A stretch of DNA of 59,230 nt from positions 1 to 59,230 of the forward strand of contig DQNS01000039.1 in the NCBI GenBank assembly GCA_015659035.1, read 5' to 3'. The position numbers and the translations under genes are program-made. The stretch is from Acidobacteriota bacterium (GTDB lineage Bacteria > Acidobacteriota > Vicinamibacteria > Vicinamibacterales > UBA8438). This document shows, piece by piece, positions 53,112 through 59,230 of this stretch (positions within the stretch are counted from its first letter, which is position 1; every line of letters starts with the position of its first letter). Below the pieces are notes generated by a model that saw only the letters and a program-made list of their open reading frames with translations, was not told the DNA's origin and did no database searches.

Positions 53112-54200
53112 ATGGCGAAGGTGATCATCGTCGGCGGCGGGATCGCGGGCCTGACTGCCGCCTTTCGCCTCTGCGGCGACGCGCAGGTGGACGTTCTCGA
53201 GGCCGCCCCCTCACTCGGCGGACAGATTCGGACACAGCTCTCGGCCGGCTTCGCGATCGAGCGCGGCGCCGAAGGCTTTGTGTTCCGCAGCGAGGCCGTT
53301 CCCGCGTTGGCTGCCGACCTGGGCATGCCCGACGAACTGATGGGCCAATCGGTCAGCCAGTCCTACGGGTTCGGCGACGGCGGACTGCGCGTCCTGGCTC
53401 TCGGGGAGGCCGCCGCCTTCCTTGGCTTCCAGGTGCCGACAGCCGACCTGGGCAAGGGCATCCGCACGTTTCGGCGCGGCATGACAAGCCTGATCAGGGC
53501 CCTCGAGGGCAGCCTGCGGGGGCGCGCCCAGATCCGGTGCGGCGCCATCGCGAAGAGCATCGAGCCGAGCAGCCAGGGCGCGTGCGTGACGCTGGACGAC
53601 GGCAGTCGGCACGAAGCCGAGCTGGTCATCGCGGCCACCCACGCCCGTGGCGCCGCGACGCTACTCGCACCGCGCTTCGGCGCCGCGGTCGCCGGTCTTT
53701 CCCAGGCCCCGACCCTGTCGAGCGTCACGGTCGAGCTCGCCTTCGAGCGGGCCCAGGTAGGCCACGCGCTCGACGGCACCGGCGTCGTCGTCGCCCATGA
53801 TCACCAGCGCGACGGTCTGGGCGCGTGCACCTTCACGAGCGCGAAATTCGCGGACCGCTCGCCGCCCGGGAAGGTCTCCCTGCGTCTGTTCTTCCGGCCC
53901 TCACCGCAGCAGCTACAGGAGCTCGACGACGACGCCTGGGCGGAGCGTGCGCTGTGGGGTGTGCAGCGCATCCTCCCGGTCCAAGGACAGCCCCTGCGCG
54001 CGTGGGTCAGTCGCTGGCCCGACGCGTTGCCGGTCTTCAACGACAGGTACACGGCCGCCGTCGTAGAGGCGGAAGCGGCGCTCGCGTCACACCCGATCGT
54101 ACTCGCCGGCTCGGCTTTCCACGGCTCGGGCATCGACGCGGCGGTGCGCTCCGGCGAGGCTGCGGCAGCCGCCGCCAAGAGCAGGGGGCTGACTTTGTGA
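53112..54200 (+). CDS. Short FAD-dependent oxidase, HemY/protoporphyrinogen-oxidase-like
   Basis: A 362-residue flavoprotein with the dinucleotide motif VIIVGGGIAGLTAAFRL, the LGGQIRT motif, the core GFAIERGAEGF and a C-terminal FAD motif (VLAGSAFHGSGIDAAVRSG). The overall pattern is that of HemY-type oxidases, which oxidise protoporphyrinogen or coproporphyrinogen. It is about 100 residues shorter than usual: the segment between GFGDGG and GMTSLIRAL, which holds the substrate or membrane lid, is largely missing. The stop overlaps the start of the Nudix-like regulator. It could have another amine or porphyrin substrate. Confidence 0.75.
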   Translation: MAKVIIVGGGIAGLTAAFRLCGDAQVDVLEAAPSLGGQIRTQLSAGFAIERGAEGFVFRSEAVPALAADLGMPDELMGQSVSQSYGFGDGGLRVLALGEAAAFLGFQVPTADLGKGIRTFRRGMTSLIRALEGSLRGRAQIRCGAIAKSIEPSSQGACVTLDDGSRHEAELVIAATHARGAATLLAPRFGAAVAGLSQAPTLSSVTVELAFERAQVGHALDGTGVVVAHDHQRDGLGACTFTSAKFADRSPPGKVSLRLFFRPSPQQLQELDDDAWAERALWGVQRILPVQGQPLRAWVSRWPDALPVFNDRYTAAVVEAEAALASHPIVLAGSAFHGSGIDAAVRSGEAAAAAAKSRGLTL

Positions 54201-55171
54201 TGCCACGCGCTGTGACCGTTGGTCTGCATGCCGCGATCGTGGCGGTGACGGAGGAAGAGCCCCGGGTCCTGACGGTGCCCGCGGGCGCGGTCGACCGACG
54301 GGTCGCTGCCCTGCCGTTCGGACCGCTCGACCCGGATCGTCACCGTACCCTCGAGCTGGGTCTCCGTGCTTGGGTGCACGAGCAGACCGGCATGGACCTC
54401 GCCTATGTGGAACAGCTCTACACCTTCGGCGACCGGGACCGCGCGGTTGCGGCCGACGGTCGAACACTGGTGCTTGCGGTCGCCTATCTGGCGCTGGTGC
54501 GCGAGCGTCAGGTCGCCGGGCACGCGGCCGCGTGGCAGGGCATCTATGGCGTGCTGCCGTGGGAGGATCGTCGCGACGGCGAGCCCCAGATCCTCCGCGA
54601 CCGCATCCGCCCGGCGCTGGCCGAGTGGGTGGACGCGGCCCCCGAGGACAGCGTGCGCCGGGAGCGGCGCGGGCGTGCCGACATTACGTTCGGGTCCGGC
54701 GCGGCGCCCTGGGACAGCGAGCGCGTGCTCGACCGGTACGAGCTGCTCTACGAAGCCGGGCTGGTCGCGGAGTCCGTGCGCGACCGGGAGCCGGCGCCAC
54801 ACGTGGTTCGGGCGGTGAGCCCGCACGCCGGCGTTGGGGCGCCGCTTGCGCTGGACCATCGTCGGATCCTGGCCACGGCGCTCGGCCGGTTGCGCGGCAA
54901 GCTGAAGTACCGGCCGCTGGTGTTCGAGCTGCTCCCCGACACCTTCACGCTCTTCCAGCTCCAACGTACCGTCGAGGCGCTGGTAGGGGTTCGTCTGCAC
55001 AAGCAGAACTTTCGTCGGCTGGTCGAGCGGGGCAGCCTGGTCGAGGGCACGGCACAGCTCGAACCAGACACCGGCGGGCGACCGGCCGAGCTGTTCCGGT
55101 TTCGCCGCGAGGTGCTGCACGAGCGGCCGGCGCCGGGCGTCGGTCTTCCCGGTCTGCCTGGAGGACACTGA
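54200..55171 (+). CDS. Nudix-like winged-helix regulator of NAD synthesis (NadQ/NrtR type)
   Basis: A 323-residue protein. The N-terminal half is a Nudix-like domain with a degenerate Nudix box ([20 protein letters not shown]; the REx2EE glutamates are mostly missing), so it probably senses ligand rather than hydrolyses it. The C-terminal half ([40 protein letters not shown]) is the winged-helix part seen in NrtR and in the COG4111/NadQ group. Such proteins repress NAD biosynthesis genes; here nadA and nadC lie directly downstream. One-base overlap with the oxidase gene. Confidence 0.82.
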   Translation: MPRAVTVGLHAAIVAVTEEEPRVLTVPAGAVDRRVAALPFGPLDPDRHRTLELGLRAWVHEQTGMDLAYVEQLYTFGDRDRAVAADGRTLVLAVAYLALVRERQVAGHAAAWQGIYGVLPWEDRRDGEPQILRDRIRPALAEWVDAAPEDSVRRERRGRADITFGSGAAPWDSERVLDRYELLYEAGLVAESVRDREPAPHVVRAVSPHAGVGAPLALDHRRILATALGRLRGKLKYRPLVFELLPDTFTLFQLQRTVEALVGVRLHKQNFRRLVERGSLVEGTAQLEPDTGGRPAELFRFRREVLHERPAPGVGLPGLPGGH

Positions 55172-55190
55172 CCGAACGCTTGACACCCGG

Positions 55191-55211
55191 TTATACTCAG
55201 AGTTAGAACAT
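55191..55211 (+). promoter_or_regulatory. Candidate NAD-regulator operator, site A
   Basis: This 21-base site begins TTATACTCA and shares the pattern TTATACTCANNNTNAGAA with site B on the opposite strand (55255-55275). Five of nine arm positions are symmetrical. A perfect TTGACA (55180-55185) lies just before it, so binding could block a promoter. The role is inferred. Confidence 0.5.
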
Positions 55212-55254
55212 ATAAGCACGATCGCTCTACCAGGCGAGTTCGGCTCCGCCCTGG

Positions 55255-55275
55255 TAATTCTCAAAATGAGTATAA
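55255..55275 (-). promoter_or_regulatory. Candidate NAD-regulator operator, site B, overlapping TATAAT
   Basis: Read on the minus strand this site begins TTATACTCA and its 9-base arms match at seven positions around a 3-base centre. It overlaps a perfect TATAAT (55271-55276). A repressor here would cover a promoter -10 just upstream of the ATG at 55287. No good -35 is seen at the right spacing, so TATAAT may be coincidental. Confidence 0.55.
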
Positions 55276-55286
55276 TAACCCAGCCA

Positions 55287-56318
55287 ATGACGACCTTCGA
55301 GACCAGTCGAGCCACGCTCGAGTACACGCCGGCCGTCGCCGCCGCAACGGCCGAGGTGTACGAGCGGGTCCGAGCGGTGGTGCCGCCGCTGGAGTGGCCG
55401 GTGCACGCACCGTATATCGACGCAATCCAGCGGCTGAAGAAGACCCGGGGGGCGGTGGTGCTGGCGCACAACTACCAGACCCCGGAGATCTTTCACGGCC
55501 TGGCGGACCTGTCGGGCGACTCGCTCGCGCTCGCACAACAGGCGGCCGAGACCGATGCCGACGTCATCGTGATGTGTGGTGTGCACTTCATGGCAGAGAC
55601 GGCGAAGATTCTCAGTCCGGAGAAGACCGTCCTGATCCCGGATCTCGAGGCGGGCTGTTCCCTGGCGTCGTCGATCACCGCCGCTGACGTGCGGCTCTTG
55701 CGCGAACGGTATCCGGGAGCGCCGGTGGTCACCTATGTGAACACGTCGGCCGAGATCAAAGCCGAATCGGACATCTGCTGCACCTCGTCCAACGCGGTCG
55801 AGATCGTGGAGTCACTCGGCGCCGGGCGGGTCATCTTCCTGCCGGACGAGTTCCTGGGTCGATACGTCGCCGGACGTACGGCGGTCGAGATCATCCTGTG
55901 GCACGGGCACTGCGAGGTGCATGAGCGGTTCCGCGCAGAAGACCTGCGCGCCTATCGCGAGAGCTATCCGGGCATCCAGATCTTCGCGCATCCGGAGTGT
56001 CCACCAGATGTGCTGGCCGAAGCCGACTACGTCGGCTCCACGTCTGGGTTGATCCGCCACGTGGAAGCGACACGTCCCGAGCGCGTCATGCTGGTGACCG
56101 AGTGCTCCATGAGCGACAACGTCGCCGTGGCGCACCCCGAGGTGGAGTTCATCCGGCCGTGCGAGCTGTGCCCGCACATGAAACAGATCACCTTGCCGAA
56201 GATCCTCCGATCGCTCGAGCAGATGCAGCACGAGGTCACGGTCGCCCCGGACGTTGCCGATCGTGCGCGTCTGGCGGTCGAGCGGATGCTCGCGGTCGGG
56301 CGCGGAGCCGGCGGATGA
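55287..56318 (+). CDS. nadA: Quinolinate synthase NadA
   Basis: A 343-residue protein (350 if started at 55266). It condenses iminoaspartate with dihydroxyacetone phosphate to quinolinate in the cytoplasm. The typical segments are [59 protein letters not shown] and [12 protein letters not shown]; the three cysteines that hold the [4Fe-4S] cluster lie in the last three. I prefer ATG 55287 because ATG 55266 lies inside the candidate operator; neither has a clear ribosome site. The downstream nadB is only a remnant. Confidence 0.93.
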   Translation: MTTFETSRATLEYTPAVAAATAEVYERVRAVVPPLEWPVHAPYIDAIQRLKKTRGAVVLAHNYQTPEIFHGLADLSGDSLALAQQAAETDADVIVMCGVHFMAETAKILSPEKTVLIPDLEAGCSLASSITAADVRLLRERYPGAPVVTYVNTSAEIKAESDICCTSSNAVEIVESLGAGRVIFLPDEFLGRYVAGRTAVEIILWHGHCEVHERFRAEDLRAYRESYPGIQIFAHPECPPDVLAEADYVGSTSGLIRHVEATRPERVMLVTECSMSDNVAVAHPEVEFIRPCELCPHMKQITLPKILRSLEQMQHEVTVAPDVADRARLAVERMLAVGRGAGG

Positions 56319-56568
56319 GCGGTGCCACCTCGAGTCGGACGTCGGTCTGGTCCGTACCGGCGACGGACTCCAGAATGCGGTCCACGGCTTGACACGGGTC
56401 GCGCGCCGGTTGCGGCCAGGGGTGTCCGAGACCGACAACCTGTTGACCGTTGCCGGGCTGGTCACGCAGGCGGCATTCGTCAGGCGGGAGAGCCGGGGCG
56501 CCCATTTTCGCAGCGACGACGTGCCGACACCCGAGTCGCGAGACGAGACCTCGGTCGGCAACGGATGA
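56319..56568 (+). pseudogene. nadB: nadB (L-aspartate oxidase) C-terminal remnant
   Basis: Immediately after the nadA stop, one frame reads ESDVGLVRTGDGLQNAVHGL and then VTQAAFVRRESRGAHFRSDD before a stop at 56568. This is the C-terminal helical domain of L-aspartate oxidase, including the ESRGAHFR motif. The FAD and catalytic domains (about 430 residues) are missing and there is no proper start. The gene order nadA-nadB-nadC suggests an ancestral operon with most of nadB deleted. Iminoaspartate would need another source, for example aspartate dehydrogenase or a second nadB elsewhere. Confidence 0.82.
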
Positions 56569-57443
56569 TGATGACAGCCGAGGCCGGCTTGCCCGAGGTC
56601 GCGCCGCTCATGTTGATCCAGTATGAGGAGCTCGTCCGGCGCGAGCTGGCGGCGGACCTCGGTGCGGCCGGCGACATCACGACCGGCGCGATCGTCCGGG
56701 GTGACGTGCAGGCCACGGCCCGGGTCGTGGCTCGTCACGAGGGGCGGGTCTGCGGGCTGGACTGCACAGTTTTCGCGTTCCGGTTGCTCGGGGGCGTGCG
56801 GCACCGGGTCGCACACGGCGACGGCACCGACGTCGAAGCCGGTACCGTCCTGGCCGAGTTCGAGGGCTCCGCTCGCGCGCTCCTGTCGGCCGAGCGCACC
56901 GCGCTCAACCTCCTCGGGCATCTCTCCGGCATTGCCACCGCAACACGGGACCTCGTTCGGATGGTTGGCGAAGCGGGACACGCGCGAGTGGTCTGCACCC
57001 GGAAGACGACCCCGGGCTTGCGGGTGCTCGAGAAATACGCGGTCCGGGTCGGCGGCGCCTCGAACCATCGCTTCGGTCTGTACGACGCCGTCCTCATCAA
57101 GGACAACCATCGAGTGATCGCGGGCGGCGTACAACCCGCCGTCGCCGCGGCGCGCGCGGCGCTGGGGCACCTGGTCACGCTGGAGGTCGAGGTGGATACC
57201 GTCGAGCAGCTCGAGGAGGCGATCGACGCAGGCGCCGATGCCGTGTTGCTCGACAACATGTCGACCCTGGACCTCGAGCGGGCCGTGGCGCGCGCCGGTG
57301 GCCGGGTGACCACCGAGGCCTCCGGCGGCATCACACCGGAGACCATCTGTGATGTCGCGGCGACCGGCGTGGACGTGATCTCGGTCGGGTGGATCACGCA
57401 CAGCGCCCCGGCGCTCGACGTCGGTCTCGACTTCTCGAGCTAG
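56565..57443 (+). CDS. nadC: Quinolinate phosphoribosyltransferase NadC
   Basis: A 292-residue protein, normal for the family. It converts quinolinate and PRPP to nicotinate mononucleotide. Seen motifs are DITTGAIV, the substrate-binding CTRKTTPGLRVLEKYAV, GGASNHRFGLYDAVLIKDNH and DAVLLDNMS. The start at 56565 (ATGATGATG) overlaps the stop of the nadB remnant by four bases, which fits an old nadB-nadC coupling. It is probably transcribed with nadA. Confidence 0.95.
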   Translation: MMMTAEAGLPEVAPLMLIQYEELVRRELAADLGAAGDITTGAIVRGDVQATARVVARHEGRVCGLDCTVFAFRLLGGVRHRVAHGDGTDVEAGTVLAEFEGSARALLSAERTALNLLGHLSGIATATRDLVRMVGEAGHARVVCTRKTTPGLRVLEKYAVRVGGASNHRFGLYDAVLIKDNHRVIAGGVQPAVAAARAALGHLVTLEVEVDTVEQLEEAIDAGADAVLLDNMSTLDLERAVARAGGRVTTEASGGITPETICDVAATGVDVISVGWITHSAPALDVGLDFSS

Positions 57444-57507
57444 ACCCAAAAACCTTTCCTCACGCGGCGTTCGCGCGGGTGCCAGGGCACCGATCGGGAT
57501 TGACCGG

Positions 57508-57537
57508 TTGACAGCGTCCCTCACCCGCTGACACAAT
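57508..57537 (+). promoter_or_regulatory. Sigma-70-type promoter upstream of 57654
   Basis: A perfect TTGACA (57508-57513) and CACAAT (57532-57537, four of six) are separated by 18 bases. Transcription would begin near 57543, just before the palindromic operator at 57550. The rest of the gap 57444-57653 shows no gene. Confidence 0.55.
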
Positions 57538-57549
57538 CTGGATCGAGAG

Positions 57550-57567
57550 TGAATGACTGTTCATTCA
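57550..57567. promoter_or_regulatory. FadR (TetR-family)-type operator
   Basis: TGAATGACTGTTCATTCA has perfect 7-base arms around four bases. It matches the Bacillus FadR/YsiA consensus TGAATGAMTANTCATTCA at all but one position. TetR-type FadR repressors leave such sites when acyl-CoA binds. It lies just after the predicted transcription start, so a bound repressor would block the gene at 57654. No TetR gene is in the window. Confidence 0.65.
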
Positions 57568-57653
57568 TTTCCCAGGATAGACAACTGCAGAACCTGCGGG
57601 TATCGTTCAAGTGCGTGGGCAACGACCTGACAAGTGGGCATTCCGGAGGAGAG

Positions 57654-59207
57654 ATGGGTCCTGTGACGATGACAAGCAATCTTGATTGGAGGCTGAGGTT
57701 CGGGATGGTCCTGGTGGCTAGTGCGGTGCTGGTCGGGCCTGGCGCGGCCCAGGCGGGACAGGCTGCAGGGGCCTCAGATCACGACGACGTGACGTTCACC
57801 AAGGACATCGCACCGATTCTGCAGAGGAGCTGCCAGCACTGCCATCAACCCGACTCCGTGGCCCCCATGTCACTGATCAGCTACGAGGACGCGCGCCCTT
57901 GGGCGCGGGCCATGAAGATGCGAACCAGCATGGGACCCGTGGCTGGCGTCATGCCCCCCTGGTATGTCGAGCGCGACATCGGCATCCAGGAGTATCAGTT
58001 CGACCCGTCGCTTAGCGACGAGGAAGTGGCCAAGATAGCGACTTGGGCCGACAATGGCGCGCCGCGGGGGAACCCCGCTGACATGCCGCCTCCCAAACTC
58101 GTCGGCGGCGCCGGACTTTGGGCCTTGGGCGAACCGGACCTGATCACCGAAACGGAGGAAGTCATCATTGGCGGCGATGCTCCGGACTGGTGGGGGGAGA
58201 TTACCCCCGTAGACGTGGGACTCAACACCGACCGGTATGTTGCCTCCGTCGAAATTCGAGAAGTCAACGACGTGCTGGACACCGAAGACTCACGGGAAAC
58301 CGTGGGTGGACGGTTTGTCTTCCACCACATGGTCTGGAGCACGGTGGCACTCGGTGAAGACGGTCGCCCAACGGGCGGGTCGTTCTGGCCAGTGCACGAA
58401 GTGGGGCGCAACCCCGACGTGTTCGACCCTGAAGGAGCGCCCCTACTGCACGCCAATAGCAAGGTGATGTCGGACTCCGTGCACCTGCACTCCAACGGCA
58501 AAGACACCAGGTCGCACCTAGAAATTGGCTGGCGCTTCCACCCGGAGGACTACGAGCCGAAGTTCCGGTGGGCGCTTCGTCCGCTGGGGAACGGGGTCGA
58601 TATCGACATTCAGGCGAATCGGAAGGACCAGCAGCTACACGCCTATTACGTACTGCCCGAGCACACCAAGATCACAACCTTCGAGCCGCATCTGCATGCG
58701 CCCGGAGCGCGCATGTGCCTCGAAGCGATCTGGGGCATCAACGTGGAGACGCTGACCTGCGCCGGCTACGACCACAACTGGGTGCGGGGGTATCAGTACG
58801 CGCACGGCTACGAGCCGCTGCTCCCGAAGGGGACGATCCTCCACATCATCGGCGAAATGGACAACACCATCGGCAACAAGAACATTCCCGACCCACGGAA
58901 CTGGCAAGGCTCCGGCAATCGGTCAGTCGCCAACATGTTTATCGACCTGGGCAACGGTGTCTCACTCACCGACGAGCAGTTCCAGGCCGCCATGGACGAG
59001 CGTCGAGAGATGCACGGTCTGACGCGCAATGACCACGTCATTGGGTGTCCCCTCTGCCCGCTCATTCCGGTGGAACTAGACCCAGCGGCTAAGCTCGAAC
59101 TGGCCGAGGAGAAATTGGCGACGGCCAAAACTGCCCTTGAGGAGGCTGAAGCGGCGGCCGCTGCCGCCAAAGCCGAAGCGAGCGGGGCGAACGATCAGCA
59201 ACCATGA
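57654..59207 (+). CDS. Exported cytochrome c fused to a copper monooxygenase-like fold, copy 2
   Basis: A 517-residue protein with a signal peptide (VLVASAVLVGPGAAQA). A small cytochrome c domain has C60-QH-C63-H64. Candidate copper ligands are H224-H225 (FVFHHMVW), H277-L-H279 (VHLHSNG) and H346-L-H348 (EPHLHAPGARM), placed as in copy 1 at 25640. The C-terminus ends in an alanine-rich helix (about residues 475-510) not present in copy 1. The start is set by GGAGG at 57645. A FadR-like operator upstream suggests control by fatty acyl-CoA (inference). Confidence 0.85.
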   Translation: MGPVTMTSNLDWRLRFGMVLVASAVLVGPGAAQAGQAAGASDHDDVTFTKDIAPILQRSCQHCHQPDSVAPMSLISYEDARPWARAMKMRTSMGPVAGVMPPWYVERDIGIQEYQFDPSLSDEEVAKIATWADNGAPRGNPADMPPPKLVGGAGLWALGEPDLITETEEVIIGGDAPDWWGEITPVDVGLNTDRYVASVEIREVNDVLDTEDSRETVGGRFVFHHMVWSTVALGEDGRPTGGSFWPVHEVGRNPDVFDPEGAPLLHANSKVMSDSVHLHSNGKDTRSHLEIGWRFHPEDYEPKFRWALRPLGNGVDIDIQANRKDQQLHAYYVLPEHTKITTFEPHLHAPGARMCLEAIWGINVETLTCAGYDHNWVRGYQYAHGYEPLLPKGTILHIIGEMDNTIGNKNIPDPRNWQGSGNRSVANMFIDLGNGVSLTDEQFQAAMDERREMHGLTRNDHVIGCPLCPLIPVELDPAAKLELAEEKLATAKTALEEAEAAAAAAKAEASGANDQQP

Positions 59208-59230
59208 TCGTCGACGACACGCGACCCAAC

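Noticed and set aside
56315-56392. Short ATG frame overlapping the nadA stop (ATGA)
   Set aside because: Gives about 25 residues unrelated to NadB; the nadB homology is in a different frame without a start.
1-59230. CRISPR arrays, tRNA, rRNA, complete transposons or phage genes
   Set aside because: No regularly spaced direct repeats, cloverleaf-like segments or transposase motifs were recognised on either strand by reading.

Overview
The window is about 59 kb of high-GC bacterial DNA. Gene content points to an acidobacterium, most likely of the Vicinamibacteria type. The signs are several Tat-exported DUF1552 proteins paired with multi-domain PSD/PSCyt cytochromes (DUF1587/1592/1588/1585), many exported beta-propellers and ankyrin proteins, and relics of the acidobacterial style of Ser/Thr kinase. 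No rRNA, tRNA, CRISPR array, phage or complete insertion sequence was seen. The taxonomic call is inference; Planctomycetes share some of these families.

Layout. (1) 91-11127: first cytochrome/DUF1552 pair, then an exported protein of unknown family, a class III CoA-transferase, an NHL propeller, a VapBC module with a frameshifted toxin, a second unknown-family paralogue, an exported metallo-beta-lactamase-fold enzyme and a convergent Tat-exported enolase-superfamily enzyme. (2) 11258-18648: second pair, an exported ankyrin protein, kinase debris and a third unknown-family paralogue. (3) 18649-25431, minus strand: ankyrin protein, sulfatase-like lipoprotein, orphan cytochrome b of the formate dehydrogenase gamma type, and serine hydrolase. 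(4) 25640-34686: a cytochrome c/copper-monooxygenase-fold protein, a paraoxonase-like propeller, the third pair, a cytochrome c'-like protein and a large haem/propeller protein. (5) 35052-48967: fourth pair, a quinoprotein-cupredoxin fusion, ankyrin protein, cupin, epoxide hydrolase, two double-VOC proteins, a second PQQ-type propeller and a lectin-fold protein. (6) 49154-57443: DUF1499 protein, frameshifted STAS protein, UbiD decarboxylase, then a HemY-like oxidase, a Nudix-like regulator, nadA, a nadB remnant and nadC. (7) 57508-59207: a second cytochrome c/copper-fold protein behind a strong promoter-like sequence and a near-perfect FadR-type operator.

How it fits together. Almost everything from 91 to 48967 carries a Sec, Tat or lipoprotein signal, and much of it could bind haem, copper or PQQ. 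The simplest reading is an extracytoplasmic oxidation toolkit built from repeated modules, each an exported di-haem cytochrome plus a DUF1552 partner followed by different accessory enzymes. The substrate cannot be told from sequence. The last part is housekeeping (NAD and tetrapyrrole metabolism) with its own regulator and two candidate operators just upstream of nadA.

Several short interspersed repeat families sit in the gaps. One appears to have become the signal-peptide coding region of a cytochrome. Four genes look broken or decayed (vapC, STAS, kinase pieces, nadB), and the quinoprotein gene has an in-frame amber codon just before its expected last beta-strand.
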